From Scedosporium boydii (taxonomy: Eukaryota > Ascomycota > Sordariomycetes > Microascales > Microascaceae): 64,000 nt of DNA. Below are positions 23,987 to 36,552 of this stretch, piece by piece (positions within the stretch are counted from its first letter, which is position 1; each line of letters starts with the position of its first letter). Below the pieces are notes generated by a model. The model was not told the DNA's origin and ran no database searches. It saw only the letters and a program-made list of their open reading frames with translations. The stretch is from assembly GCA_002221725.1 (NCBI GenBank), contig NJFT01000166.1, positions 27,575-91,574 on the forward strand. Direction: 5' to 3'. The position numbers were made by a program, and so were the translations under genes.

Positions 23987-25345
23987 CTATCCATGGCTGA
24001 CGTAATCCGGGATGTGTTGATTCACTCTTGGATGTGGTACGCTGGACAACTCGACTGGCGTGGCAATCGGCTCCGTCCCCGAAACTTCCACCCGGGGGAC
24101 GCTGCTCTTCTGGCCAGACAGCTTGGCGGCGGCATCTTGGGGAGAATCGGAATTTGGAGTCTGCGAGCCGCCGCTTACAGTCGGCAGTGCGTGAGCCCCC
24201 GTCGCAATCTGGGAGCTGGCCGTCTGGGGAGTAATATTCGGCTCAGCATTGTTCTGCGGGGCATAGTTCTGGTCTTGGGGGGCAACGACCATCTGCTGTG
24301 GGAAATATAGGGGACCAGCGCCGGTTGATAGATCGCTGATCTGAGATATGTGTTTCTGGCCCTGGGAGAATTGACTTGTCGACATTGTGCCAGTGCTGAT
24401 ATGAGGACCGTACACAGGCTGCGCAGCCATTGGATACATTTGCTGGCCGCCTCCCCATGTCGGATTGTGTGGTTGCTGGGGAACCTGGACTTGTCCGAGC
24501 ATCTGAGGACCTTGCGCTAGGGAGATTTGGGCGGCTGGTGGGCCTTGCATCGCAGGTCCCCCTACTGGTTCTGGCACACCAGTCGAAACATGCTTCCTCC
24601 GTCGCCACAAGAAGAATGCGGCTCCCGCAATGAGCATCGCACCGACCATTGCGGCGATTGTGACTCCGGCTACGGCCCCCTTGGAAAGGCCATTGTCCGG
24701 ATCGGGGTTGGATGGGAGGCCCGTCGGTGTTGTGCTCGGTGTTGTGGTTACGGAGAGAGGATGGGTCTCGAGGTAAATTAGGTCGCTCTCTTGCCAGCGA
24801 ATTTCAATTGGGCGAACCTCCCGCTTCGATGTGCTTGTCACTGATGCAGCCCAAAGGGAGGTGGGAGCACACTCGAAACCACTAGAATACGGAACAATTT
24901 TTATATCAGACGGGTGAAAACCAGCGTGAGCCAGAACAAAGCGGACAAAAAGAGTTTATGTGGTTCTATTTTTCTCTTTTGACGAAATGGAACTCACCTT
25001 GGGACGCAGAGTTTTGCTGTCGTTCCATCCCCTGGCAGATAGTTTGTGTCGCGTTCCTATTTCATACCATGATATCCTCATGTCGTCCCAGGCATCGCAC
25101 CCGATCGTGTAGCCGGCAGGGCAAATTCCAGGCGAGTAGTAACCGAGAGGACCAGAGACGACAAGACTCCAGTCCGGCGGTACGCATGATGATCTGGCCC
25201 CCGAAAATGGGAAGGGATAGGAACAGCCAGCTGGAGCGGTAAAGACAGTGGTCAGAGGGTGGACGCCATAACTGGTCTGACCGAACCAGACTAAGCTATC
25301 TATGGTGTTTGTCACTGTTGGAAACGTAGTGGTCGGCAGAGACAT
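23987..25345 (-). CDS. Single-pass membrane protein with Cys-rich ectodomain and Gln/Pro-rich tail
   Basis: ATG 25345 (MSLPTTTF) starts an ectodomain with 'CSYPFPFSGARSSCVPP' and 'YYSPGICPAGYTIGC', a Cys pattern common in mould surface proteins of unknown role. The last exon (24881-23987) continues 'GFECAPTSLW', then one TM segment 'GVTIAAMVGAMLIAGAAFFL' closed by RRRKH, then about 190 residues rich in Gln, Pro and Gly. No signal peptide is visible. To join 'LCVPSGFEC' across the intron, the frame before it must shift by one base, best placed at the four-C run 25029-25032. It may be a stress or wall sensor analogue of WSC/MID2, but this is inference. Confidence 0.65.
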
Positions 25346-26532
25346 TTTCACTCGAGAGCTTGATTGCGAAGCAAGCTCGCAAAAAAGGTGCTCTGATGGG
25401 CTCACTCCAGAGGCGAGGAGCGGCTCCGTTATATCACTTCGCCACGCTGGCAGGATTGTGGGAGAGCATTCCTAGGACAGATCCCGGGGCATGCGGCGCC
25501 ACAAATCGATAATTCCATCTCTCTGATATGTTTATTTGTCTTGGCAGCTCTGTCAAGTCGGTTCGACCACTTGTTTGCCCGGAAATCATGCACCCATTGT
25601 CACATCCATGCACTTCAGCCCCAGCCTAGCCAATGCCAAGCCGTCCAGACTGGTCCCGATCCAACTGGCTCGCTCTAATGCCTGTCCATCTCAGAATCGT
25701 GCGCAGCTTAAAGATAGGAGATTCAAGGGCGCCTCGGCAGGTGAGGCGAAACGTGCAGGTATTTGATCGTGTGGGTACAAACTATCTTCTGTCATGTCCC
25801 GCTGTTCCCGACGAAGTGGTTGCCCTTAACGCCTCCCTCGTCGAGGCAGATTCAAGTATTCAACCTCGCTGTATCGACGGTGGAATCCTCTCCTTATATA
25901 ACGCTCGCACTATCCGTACGATCAGCTTTATAGTTGGTGAGGAGACACCAACTTCAAAGTTTGTTGGATGGTAGCGTGAGCTAATCCCCCTGGGCATAGC
26001 GTCTCTGATCAAATATTCAATAAATCTCTTCACTAAAAGCTCTTATCCGCAGCACAATCATGTGTACCATTCGACAGTCGCATAAAACCCGGTCTAAGTC
26101 CATGTTGTCCCTTAACCTTGTCCTTTAGACATATTCCCTAATAATAATTTGTTTGAATCCTACTCTATGTATATTTTCTTCGGGGCGAGCCTTGATTCTG
26201 TTGGATGTCCCGCGAAGACAAGGGTACCATATTATCCTAGTGTATAGAAACAGGGACGATAGGTGCTTCATTACAACAAGGAGAGACAATTGTCACGCTT
26301 TTCCATTCTCCAGAACTACCCTTTCAAACAACGATCTCAAATGCCCAACCCGCCTGCTCGTGCTTCATTCAAACGTCACCCTAGACATGTTTGAAAAGAC
26401 TGATCAACAGGTGTGAAGGGAACGCCCTAGCAACGAAATAAAGCTTTCGACTGAAGATAGCTAACGGCAACAAAGATAGGTTGCGGAATTATAAGCATGA
26501 AGTTACCCTCTCCAGCCTTGAAATCAGGTAGC
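25346..26532. other. Intergenic, no gene seen
   Basis: Lies between the start of the membrane-protein gene and the 3' end of the HET gene. Short open frames have no recognisable family. It should contain the promoter of the membrane-protein gene. Confidence 0.45.
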
Positions 26533-28413
26533 TTACACAAACACAATCTCCCTTTTTTCATAATTTGATTTCCCGGCTTCCCAATCCTTGATAGCCTCCC
26601 CATCCATGACTCCGTACAAGTAGCACTCCCCAATCAGTAGATAGTGCCCGTCGGTTTCTAAGGGGCGGATTACAAATGGCACATCTGCGCCGAGGAGAAC
26701 CACACAAAGATCACCCTCCTTCATCAAGGCAGGGCCCAGTCCAAACAGACCCCCGCGGGTGATGAAGAAACGTCGGTGCATCGCACCATATTCCATCTTG
26801 GCGCCGAACACAACCGAGTCGCTATTATTCAAGTGGTGGTCGAAATACCCACCCTTGGGATGGTTCAGAAGTTTCTCGCGGAAAAGGTCCGGCGTCGCTG
26901 TCATACAGAACCACCCAAATTCTCTGAGGATGCTTTCCCCAGGATAAGCTTCCGGGTGCGAAGGCGAATTGTAGGTGCACGCCAGCGTCGAAGCAACCGC
27001 TATCATCGTGTCATTTCCGTACCGGTTAGGCCGATCTGGTGCGGTAACGAAATTCCAAATTCCTTCGATCAGCTTTCCCAAGTAGGATTCGCCATTTTTG
27101 TCCTCGGCTGGCGTCATGACATGAGTTTGCTCGGCCACAGAGTCCACCATGATCCCTGCGACTGCGAGTTTTCCCTCTTGAACTGTTGCGCTATACGGCC
27201 TACCCTCCGAAACCCTCAGACTTGCATCCCACGCTTCCCAGAATGCATGGGGTCCATCGGGGGCATTGATGTGCCATCTTGGGACCCAGCTGGGAACGCC
27301 AGAGCCGGGACTCAGTGTCTCAACGGTTGGCTGAACTTGGACAAGAAAATTCAGTGACTGTGTAAGCGCTAAACGTGTAGCAATTTTCTCGTTCAGCCGG
27401 GCGATATCGATGGTGTAGTCCGCTTGGATCATCGGCTTAGAGGTGCCCGGAACCTTGGCCTTTGGATGTCCGAGAAATGCATAGACATGATCGAGAGGGT
27501 TTGTTGCATCAAACAGCCTAGATGCCTCGAGCACAAGCACGAAATCGGGGCGGCCTTCAGTAGCGATCGCTTCGGCAAACGGCTTGAGGAATGAGCTGCG
27601 GAGCAACCACGAGTTGGTCTTGTCGTACGTGCACCAGATGTTCCACAGGGCGTGATCCGGGCGACCTGATAGCAAGAGCCCAATGTCGTGACCCAAAAAG
27701 TATTTTAGATCCTTGTGTTGTATTCCTACACGTGTAAACTCGGCGATGTACTTGAACTCGATGGACGCGGAGCCCCAGAGCGCCGTCGCATGGGTTGCCA
27801 AGCCAACCTCTTGCAGAACCCACACACGACTGAACCACGGCAGTTGGAAGAGCGTTTGGACACACTGCTTGCTTTCGTCGGTGAGTACAGAAGGTAGGAC
27901 CGATCTCGTAGCAATTTGCCATCCTGGGGCCTGAAAACTCTCCCGGTCTGTCCCCGTGCCGATCATTCGGAGAACTCCTTCGATGGTGGTGAAGGCCTTG
28001 TCGGACTTGTCAGTATGCTCATCGCCGAGCCATACTATGACCTCATCTGCAGTATCATAGATGTCCCCCATCATGTCGACCTGGTATCCCTTTTCAACCA
28101 CGTCCTGCTGGTTGATGCAAATGGCATCAGCCCAGATAATGACGGCATCGTCAGGGTGCCGGATGCGACGGAGGGCGCCAAATAGGCTCCGAGTGATCCT
28201 GAGGCTAGAGCCTGAGCACGAGATGGGAACTGGATCAGAAGGATCGCCCCATACGTAGGATAGAGCTTTGAACGGAGGCATGGTCGTTGCCCCAAGCTCA
28301 GCTGTGAAAAGATCGCATGAGATTGCAGCCCCGCACGAGCTCGGGTGTAATTTCAAGAGGCGAAACCATCGGCCTCGAGGGAGGCTCGCATACGAGTAGT
28401 CAGTGAGTGCCAT
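26533..28413 (-). CDS. HET-domain protein (heterokaryon incompatibility type)
   Basis: Intronless, 626 residues. The HET domain (PF06985) spans about residues 45-210 with its three hallmark blocks: 'PFKALSYVWGDPSDPVPI', 'RIRHPDDAVIIWADAICINQ' and 'MGDIYDTADEVIVWLGDE'. The rest resembles the usual HET-protein C-terminus, including 'NPLDHVYAFLGHP' and 'IQADYTIDIARLNEKIA', and ends in a segment with 'GDLCVVLLGADVPFVIRPL'. HET domains trigger programmed cell death in non-self recognition when activated by a partner; no partner is adjacent, although STAND and HNH genes lie nearby. The long open frame with no lesion suggests it is intact. Confidence 0.95.
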   Translation of the reverse strand: MALTDYSYASLPRGRWFRLLKLHPSSCGAAISCDLFTAELGATTMPPFKALSYVWGDPSDPVPISCSGSSLRITRSLFGALRRIRHPDDAVIIWADAICINQQDVVEKGYQVDMMGDIYDTADEVIVWLGDEHTDKSDKAFTTIEGVLRMIGTGTDRESFQAPGWQIATRSVLPSVLTDESKQCVQTLFQLPWFSRVWVLQEVGLATHATALWGSASIEFKYIAEFTRVGIQHKDLKYFLGHDIGLLLSGRPDHALWNIWCTYDKTNSWLLRSSFLKPFAEAIATEGRPDFVLVLEASRLFDATNPLDHVYAFLGHPKAKVPGTSKPMIQADYTIDIARLNEKIATRLALTQSLNFLVQVQPTVETLSPGSGVPSWVPRWHINAPDGPHAFWEAWDASLRVSEGRPYSATVQEGKLAVAGIMVDSVAEQTHVMTPAEDKNGESYLGKLIEGIWNFVTAPDRPNRYGNDTMIAVASTLACTYNSPSHPEAYPGESILREFGWFCMTATPDLFREKLLNHPKGGYFDHHLNNSDSVVFGAKMEYGAMHRRFFITRGGLFGLGPALMKEGDLCVVLLGADVPFVIRPLETDGHYLLIGECYLYGVMDGEAIKDWEAGKSNYEKREIVFV

Positions 28414-29923
28414 TGCTTAGATGATAAGAGTCAGGAGTTCTTGTTCTTGGGGAGGAGACACTAGTGACAACTGATCTTAAGGCGCATGAGAGGGGATATT
28501 GTCCTGTGCGGCATCAAAAATGAGGGGAAGAGGAACCACTCAGCCTGCACATCCCGACGGTCCTCTCGAGGAAACCACCTGCAGGCACAGCTGAACAGAC
28601 TTGAATGTTCAATTAAATGAAGCTATTACTGCGTATTAAATGTAACCATAATTATTGGCAGACATCGAAGCAAATTGTGAACGTTGTGAACAATTGTTAA
28701 AGGTCCTTTTAACTCTAAAAATAATATTATATCTCAGTAACTAAAGTCCGAAATAAAAGTCGAAGATCATGAAATTTGCATCTTCCGTGACTCTTCAGGT
28801 TCTAGGGGGTGTGAACTATTCCTTGGCTCCCTCGCTTCGTTTCCTGTCCCATCTCGTGCGGAAAGCTGATGTCTTCACACGCTGCCCATGCCCTTAAGCC
28901 TCACGATTCGAATCTCTACCGCTCATGGGATGCTATTTTCTTTGTGGCTGTCGCGTGCCTCTGTGGCTTGTAGCATGGACCTCTTTGGCCACTGATCTTC
29001 GCCGTCGCCTCGGTGAGGTTGCACCGGGCCCTCGTTGAGGCGATTGAAGACCAACTAAGAGAAGTCAGTCTGTCGTCGGCAGACCCCTCCCTTCTTCGTT
29101 GCTTAGGTCCCAACCCCTGGAAGGAGTGGTTAGGGCTGATTGAAATTGGAATCTGTCTTGGCTTTCAGAAGGATCGTGCTGGCATGGTGGCAGGGTAGGC
29201 CGAGACTACTGTAGTCAGCGTGGGCCGCTAACACCCAAAATCCTTAAAGCTAGCTATCAGCAATACTTATCCTTGATTCGTCGAAGAAATGGCCATTTGG
29301 TGGATGGGTATTCCTTCAGCGGAGGGTGCCATCCAGCCACACCAGGACCGACCCGCCAGGTGGCCTGGGTGAGATGGAAACCGTCTTCAATTGACACTAA
29401 CCCCAGAAGGGCTTATACGCGTACACTAAACCCAATACGGAAGTCCACGTTGAGATCGTCCCAAGATGTGGATCGTCGTGAAGCGAGAATTGTCAAGGAG
29501 TGTGCTTCGCCCAAAACCACCAAATACGTGTACCCCAGGCCTTGAATTTCGGAAATGATGGAAGTAAAGGGGGAATTTGAACTTGGTCCACTATATATTG
29601 ACTGTTATTGTTGGGATTTCCTTGTCAATGTCCTTGGGGCAAATGCGATATACGCGAAAGCCGCGTACGCACACAAGCATGCAGGACATCACTTATATAT
29701 GCGTGATCCTCTCTCTGTCAAGAATGTGAACGCATACGATCAAGGAAAAAGACATTTCGAACTTCTTGATCAATTTTCCTAAAAGTCTTTCTTTCTCCGT
29801 CTTTTCTATTTTCTTCTCTTGTTCTTTTTTTTTTTTCTTTTTTCGTTCGACTCCAGAGCTCTCCGGCCATCCTGCGGAGGCTAGCCCGAGCCTCATTCAG
29901 CGTTCCTACTTCCAACCATTGCC
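28414..29923. other. Intergenic (1.5 kb)
   Basis: AT-rich around 28.6-28.8 kb, with a pyrimidine-rich tract (poly-T/C) at about 29785-29845 next to the RTA1-like start, as in fungal 5' leaders. No other gene is supported. Confidence 0.5.
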
Positions 29924-30875
29924 ATGACCGTCGAGCTTAAGCCCATCAACGGAACAGATTTCTATCTGTGGAAATATCTTCCTTCCCTACCAGCGGCGAT
30001 AGCATCGGCTTTGCTGTTCACATTCGTTACCATCCCACTTTGCTGGCGCATAAGGAAGGGACATGACCGCTCTCTCTTCTTCTGCATACCCTTCGCCATT
30101 GGGGGAGCCTGTACGTGCCCTGCCTTATAGGACCAAATGATACTTCGACAAGTCCACGCTAACATACTTCCTTCGTTAAGTCCAGGTGATTGGATTCGGG
30201 ACCCGGATAATCTCCCACTTCTACACAAACGAAATCGCACCCAACGTCGTTCAGAGCATCTTCATCCTCCTTGCACCCGTCTTCTACGCTGCCTCGATAT
30301 ACACCGTTCTCGGACGCCTCATCCGAAGCATCCACGGCGACCGCTTCTCTATCGTCCGCCCAACAAGAATGACCAAGATATTTGTCCTCGGCGATTTCGT
30401 GGCCCTCAACGTCCAGGGGAACGCTGCCGGTTTGACCGCCAAGGACAACCTGCGAAAGATTGGTGAAGGCATCGTTATAGCGGGGCTGTTCATACAGATA
30501 TTTCTGTTTGGATTCTTCATAATCGCCGCTGCGGTATTCCACAGGCGATTCAGGAGACACCTGTCCAAGACATCCGAGCCGAGCCCGGACGTCCCGTGGA
30601 GGCAGGGTTTGAGGCTGATCTATGCCTGTAGCGCCCTGATCATGTTTAGATCTGTTTTCCGTGTTGTCGAGTACATCATGGGCGTCGATGGCTACTTGCT
30701 CTCGAATGAATGGCCCATGTACGCCTTCGACACAATTCTAATGTGGATCGTCCAGGTCATCTTTCTCCTGTGGTTCCCAGATAAGTTTCACGTACCCCCG
30801 GTCGATGACGGCGAGGTCCTGCTCCTTGGCCGCATAAGGGAGAGATACAAGGGCTTTCTCTCGAGGAGCACATGA
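29924..30875 (+). CDS. RTA1-like seven-TM protein (lipid-translocating/drug-resistance family)
   Basis: Two exons with an intron at about 30112-30180 (GTACGTG..TTAAG) give about 295 residues with seven hydrophobic helices. Family landmarks are 'GFGTRIISHF', 'IFILLAPVFYAASIYTVLGR', 'FVLGDFVALNVQGNAAGLTA', 'YACSALIMFRSVFRVVEYIMG' and 'FDTILMWIVQVIFLLWFPD'. The usual 'G.Y..R' turns of RTA1/RSB1/PUG1 are kept as 'VIGFGTRI' and 'RSVFRVVEY'. Yeast members move or protect against sphingoid bases, 7-aminocholesterol or haem; the substrate here is unknown. Length and topology are normal. Confidence 0.92.
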
Positions 30876-31127
30876 TACGAAGAGAGTGAGGTTTTGTCCT
30901 AAGGTTCTGGGAAACAGCCGTCCTCATTTCTTATTATTCCTAGAGAGCCAATAATGTACCTATTTTTACAGTGCAGGTAGAATTCCTTAACATCTAACCT
31001 AAAGAGAGGATGGATACAAAAAGAAGAAAAGACACGGGGCAATCATGTCGAAAGGCGGATTCATCAAATCTAATAGAAAATTGACTAGTTGCGTTGATCC
31101 TCAACCAATACTCCCGTCTGCTCCGTC

Positions 31128-32659
31128 CTAGCTCTGGTCCCTCGCCTTCACCCACGTGGCTTCTCGCCCTTCAAAGCTTTGGATAGTCCGTTCGCTCATC
31201 TGGATAGCTAGCCCAACTTCCACCCTTGCCTTGTCAGCGCCTTCAGGCAGATGAGCAGCCCACTCTCGAAGATCCTTCAGCTCTCGCCGCGAGCTCTCTG
31301 CGCCTTCGGCCGCTCGTCGTATTTCCCCCTCGAAGTCTATGGGGGCGAACAGCGAGAGTCCAATAGGAGACGTGATAGTTTTACCAGGGCAGAGGCGTTC
31401 GGCGTCGGCCTTCGCCGCTTCGTATGCTCTCTGATAAACGGCTGCCTGCTTCTCTGCATACGCGAGGCCGAATTCGGCTTCCCGCAAAGGAGCACTCCCC
31501 GGTTCGTGCTTCAGCCGGGCCTGACTGAGGTCTTTCCGAGCCTCCTCTACGAATGCCTTCTTCTGACCGACCTGGATCCGCAGACGCCTTTCCTCCCAGA
31601 GGGGCAATTCCTCGGGGATCAAAAATTTTCCCCCGGGACACAGTCTCTCTGCTTCTTGCTCTGCCCTACGGACGCTGTCCTTTTTGTAGGCTGCGGCTTT
31701 TTCAGCGTGCAACAGTGTCCAGCGAGCCAGCCACTCCTCGTTGACTGTTTTCGCAGCCGCCACCTGCTCCCGCATGCGGATGACCTGGTTCTCGTCCCCC
31801 GAACTTTGGGCCTGGAGCACCTTACGCAAAGGCTCCTCGGCGCGCCACTTTAATTCGTGAACAGCCTCGGCGCGAGCGTGATCGACCTCGAAGGCATCGC
31901 CGTCAAAATTGTCCGAGGGCCAGCCGTGCTTGATGTAAAGAGGTCTGACGACGTCTTCCGACCATTCCGATAATGAGTTATCACCACCTCCTGGCGTCTC
32001 CTTTAAAGTTTTGTACCACCGGACGATGTCGCGCAGGACGTCGCCGGCGGGTCGACTGTCGGTCTCATCGTACACCCTTTCCCTGTTAGCCTCGTCCTCA
32101 TCATCGACTGGGTCATCGTCTCCATCACCCTTGTCTCCATCAGTACCTTGTCCGTCATCACCCAGGGCCTCCGCCTCCTCATAAATTGCCTCACTCGAGA
32201 ACGCGTGATCGAAGCTCGACCAACTCTCTAAGTCGATAATCCAGACACGATGTTTCCTCGCGCTGTAAATAATGACGCTCCGATGACTACCCAACAGCGA
32301 AAGGGGGTCATCCACGGTTTCATCAGCTCCAGCCCCTCGTCTTCCTCGCTGTCAAAGGGATTGCGGCCCTGAACCACGTCATCTTCCTTGCGGAAATCCG
32401 CAAAGTAGCTGCCTTGGAAAAAGTCCACCGGCTCGACGCCCGCATTGTCGACGTAGGGGAGAATGCTGTAGAGGTAGATGATGGCAGGATCCAAAGACAG
32501 GGATTTGTAAAGGGGCATGAGGTGAGAGATGTCGTGTGGACCCTCCTGGATCCATTTTGCTTCAAGGTAACGCATACGAACGAGGGTACGATAAATCTTC
32601 AACATGAGATCAGCGACCTCTTGCAATTGGGACTTTTGGATGGGAGTAAGATCTGCCAT
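31128..32659 (-). CDS. Conserved fungal coiled-coil protein of unknown function, one-base frame break
   Basis: About 510 residues if read through one missing base. The N-terminal part (from MADLTPIQKSQLQEVADLML) is helical and leads to 'GLELMKPWMTP'; the next frame continues 'LSLLGSHRSVIIYSARKH' and 'VWIIDLESW'. The match needs one more base in the five-G run 32303-32307 (C-run on the coding strand). The middle is very acidic (about 40 residues rich in Asp/Glu), followed by 'DVLRDIVRWYKTLKETPGGG'. The C-terminal half is an Ala/Glu/Arg-rich coiled coil with a duplicated module carrying 'AERLCPG' twice about 90 residues apart. I recognise the family only as a conserved hypothetical of moulds and give no function. 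Confidence 0.65.
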
Positions 32660-33105
32660 GTTTGTGTAGCCTATTATATTAGAGATATTTTTTTTCTTTA
32701 GGGAGGCGGGAATTGACGGGCAAGAAGATGGAACTGGGAATGTTTGTGGTCAAGTCCTGGTTTGTTGGAGAGTAAATCGGTCCCTTTTAGCATGGTTTCA
32801 GGTCACACAAGAGCCAACCAATTTCGGTTAGATTTAAATTTAACAGGCATCCACTTGCTGCCTACAGCGCAGACATTTCAGATCCACCACTGATGATGCA
32901 TTACCAGATACATGGCGCGAGATAGAAAGTTGGGTGCAGGCTGATATCAATATACTAAAATCTTTACCATCTAAAAAATTCTGAAATAAAAGTGTGGTGG
33001 ATAGTTCGTTCAGTGTAGTAGATAGCCATGCCCTTTTATATAGTTTTTTTAGTATTAGTAATAATCGTAGTTCTTTATAAGACATATACTGTAAATTAAT
33101 AATAT
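32660..33105. other. Intergenic, AT-rich
   Basis: About 450 bp, AT-rich at 32830-33110. No gene or RNA is recognised. Confidence 0.45.
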
Positions 33106-35089
33106 TTATAGGTACCGAGCATATAAAAACTTCATCAGCAACGGCCGAACCTGAAGCTCTCCTATAACACGCTCCTTGATAATCAACTTTAGAATCTTGC
33201 GGTCTCCCCAGTCGTTCATCTTAAGCCAACCCAGATCCAGCACCCGGCACATGGCGAAGTCGTTTTCGATCATTTTGTCCACACACTCTGGGGTGGGCCC
33301 AAAGATCAGAGCGAGGCACTCTCTGAACACAGTACGGTCGTGCCGGCCGGAGCTCTGGGAGCTGTCGTACTTGTCAGCTATCAGCGACGTAATATACCCT
33401 ACAATGCAGACCCAAATCATAACGGGTTTCAGTGCGGAGAAAGAGGGGAGACCGTCTTCCTGATTGCCGCTGTCAAGAAGCATTCCAAACATGATACGTG
33501 ACTGCAGCTGCTTAAGAATGGCGTCGACCTGGTACCGCAGCAAGCTGAGGAGGATGGCATAAGCATTCAGCGAGCGAGGGTCGTCCGGTACGAGCTCTTC
33601 GATGTAAAGCGTGGCGGCGAGGCGTACGGCGGGCTCGAGAAGGTTCTTGGACGGTGTTGGACGTAGGTCCGGTGTCGGCAAGTACTTGATGCTCGGGGCC
33701 GTTGTTGGCACTCCGGCGTTGTAAGCTTGCAGGCGTGCCGGCTCGTCGATGGCGACGGGGGGGTTGCCGAGCGTCGAGGTGCTATCGTCGCGCAATGGTC
33801 CAGGGTACTTAATAATCTTGTACTCGACCCAGAACCACTCTTCGATAAACGCGTCCGGATCGAACTTCATAGAATGGGTCGAGTCATCCCGCGCTATCGT
33901 TACGATGTTCGCAAACTTGGCCAGGGAGGCTATAGCGTCGGTTATGACGGGATTGATAGCGCAAGGGTTGAGGACGGAAGTGGCTTTGTCGGCGATGTCG
34001 GCGCGGACTTCAGGAGCGAGTTTATTGGAGATGAGATCGTAGAAGCGGGGATAGTCGAGGTACGGGGGGGCGCCGATAATGGCCGCCCCTTTAACGTCCC
34101 CTCTAAAGTGCGGCGTCAGTCGTCCACGTCATCAGGAAGATTTCGGTTCCAACCAACTAACCTGCGGACCTTGTTGAGGCAGTAACCAAAGCTTTTCTGA
34201 AGGCCGTTGCATAACTCGATCATCCGCCGCAAACCCTTCATATGAATATGCCAATGGTCATGTTTCCCGATAATAGACTGTCGACAATCAGCATTGTGTA
34301 CCTGCCAATACATCGTCTGGAGCCTACCTACAGCCAGGGTAGCCATAGCTACAACTCCAATACAGTAGGCTCGATCCGATAGAACCTGTCTTGCAGCTTT
34401 TCGTTCACCATGTTACACACCTTGCCGATGTAGAACGCCATTTCTGTCGAGTTCTTCCTGCCCCTCACAACAGACTCCAACAGGGAACCAGCCATGGCGA
34501 CGCAATGCATAGTAACGAGGTTGCTATGTGCTCTCTCGAAGAAAGACGGTGTCCGAATGGGGTTGAAGAGGAGTATATCCCCGAGAGGGTACATTTTGGG
34601 AGCAACGAGGGAAAAGTAGGCGTGCACCATTTCTCCGTTCGTTTCGGCAATTTCGAAGCCAAAGTCGTTGTAGCCGGCGTGTGTCTTCCACGGCTTCGGC
34701 CTCCAATTGCCAATGGGTGGCGACCTTGCCGAGTCCTTGGCAAGGACAAGAGCGAGGTCGTCGCTCGAGTCGTTGCTCGAGAGATTAGTGGCTTTGTGTC
34801 GCACTATTAACTTCTTTCCCACTGGTACGGAATTCTTGCCCTTGCGCGCACCCGAAGATTTTCTAACCTGCTTCGAATGCGCCACGAACCCGAACCTTGC
34901 CTCTGAGGACTTGGAAAGGTCGACCAGGGTGGAGCCATCCGGTCTCTGCGTGGGATTTTCCGGCTGGGGAGTCGTCGCGGCAAAAGTGTTGACGAAGCGA
35001 GTTCCTCGGTGCTTAACTTTAGCCACCTGCAGTCCTCGCCGAGTCGATACCAGAGCTCCGTTCTGAACTGTGGCCCTGAAGTGGTCCAT
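33106..35089 (-). CDS. Fungal-specific transcription-factor-domain protein, one-base frame break
   Basis: Resembles the Fungal_trans_2 group. From ATG 35089 comes a basic, disordered N-terminus ('RKSSGARKGKNSVPVGKKL') without a Zn2Cys6 cluster, then 'GDILLFNPIRTPSFFERAHS' and 'YIGKVCNMVNEKLQDRFYRI', where the frame stops (VLEL, then TAG). One base further on, the family sequence resumes at once with 'VAMATLAVGRLQTMYWQVH' and 'HIHMKGLRRMIELCNGLQ'. A G is missing at about 34352. An intron near 34095-34165 then joins 'NKVRRGDVKGAAIIGAPPYL', and the frame stays open to 33106. Either a sequencing indel or a fresh null allele. The lack of a DNA-binding domain makes regulation through protein contacts more likely, if it works. 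Confidence 0.65.
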
Positions 35090-36552
35090 GTCAGTGAATC
35101 TGGTGGCTGGATTATATCACATAAGTGGCTCAACTTCTGTAGGGAGAGTCCGGAAGAAGGATGAGGACTCGCAAACAGGAAATAATGCTGTTTTAAGGTG
35201 TTCCTACTCCTCGAGTCGGGGCGTAGTCCACGGATCTTTGACGAATAAGGCTGAAGCCGGTTAGTAAATGGGGACGGGTTACAATTATGCTTAAAATGGA
35301 AACATTACTCAAAGAGGGCAAATCGCCGATGGAGAAACGAGGTGTGTGTGGTCCAGAGGTCGGATAATTGGTATCACGGGCTCTCTCGGTGGAGCAATGC
35401 AGTTGAAGTAAGACGGGCATGCCTGTGCGGTTCCACGCTGGGATGCTGAGCTAGGTTGCATTTCGTAAAACACTAAATCCAACGTAAGCCGTAATCCAGC
35501 AAGGTTCGTTGTCCAAATGTTACTACTCCCTTTGCTTCGTAATGGTACTCCAATAAAGAGAATTGCTGCAGCTGGGGACGAGGAAGTCTAAGACTCGCGG
35601 TCTTGTCTCACTCAACTTTGGTGGAGATAACTGTCCGAGTGCCAAACTACCTCGTTGAGAAATAATCCCATTTAGGGAATAGAGATGTTGTTGTGAATAT
35701 TGTAGTGAGGAAGTCCAAGACCGTGGGAAAGTTGATATAAATAGCGAGGAAGTTCTTTTGGTATTGAGAGACAAAAAGTGCGCGAGATTTGGGTTAGCGT
35801 GAGGGGCCGCTTTCATCAGTCTTGCTCAGCTTTGCTTTTCTGCTCACCCCTCTGGCTGAGCAGACACCCTGCCTCTGTTGTTCCGAAATTTGGGCCCAGC
35901 ACCTCTTAACTATCCCTTGTTAATTTCTGCTTGTTATGAGCCTCCTTTTGGGACGGGGGGACTAAATACTCCGTACTGGCTCGGGTGATAAGACTCCCAA
36001 ACCTTGGCCCACCAGGAAACTCTCGACGAAACATGTCAGATTTACGCTGAAATTGGCAGCTATCAGCCGCAGTCTCCACACGAAGTGGGACCGCAGAGAC
36101 GAACATTTAAGGGCCCAGAAAGGGGTATAAAAGACCTAGAGAGGTTCCGTGGTCCACGTTAAGAACTGTAGCATCAACTACTGGTGGGACTAAGGCGGGA
36201 ATTTGCTGTTAGTGCGGCAGCAAAATGTCTGTGCAAACCTTAACGGTGGCCTGTGCGACCACGTGGCCCGCGCGTACGTGAATCACGTTATTGAAAAGAG
36301 TTTTGTCACGTGCTTTGGGGCCCTCGAACAAAGGCGGCAAGCGACAGACCATAACATGCACCGCCCGAATTCCTCCGCGAATGATCGTGGAGGTCTCTGT
36401 TGAATCACTCAAAGCCGACACGCACAAGGCACATTCAGCACAAGTCAAGACAGAGATTTACATCTGCAAAGGTCTAGTCCACTCAGCTGTGCACAATTTC
36501 ATAAGTGAAGCTCTTCTGTTTCAGGAATTCGTTCCCTCACTCTCCGTCGACA
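35090..36552. other. Intergenic with dispersed-repeat fragment
   Basis: About 1.46 kb between divergent genes. It includes a fragment (35755-35875) resembling the region at 52585-52735. Otherwise nothing is supported. Confidence 0.45.
35755..35875. repeat. Dispersed repeat fragment A (GTGCGCGA box, CTCAGC motifs)
   Basis: Contains gagacaaaaagtgcgcga, then ggttagcgtgaggggccgc, then several gctcagc/gctgagc hexamers. The same order of blocks occurs at 52585-52735, and the motifs appear in opposite orientation near 41660-41795. Possibly the end of a decayed DNA transposon or MITE. Confidence 0.35.

Noticed and set aside
35519..36100. Possible solo LTR (TG start, TATA-like element, repeated ggaagtc motifs)
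   Set aside because: No matching 3' end, target-site duplication or second copy is visible in the window.
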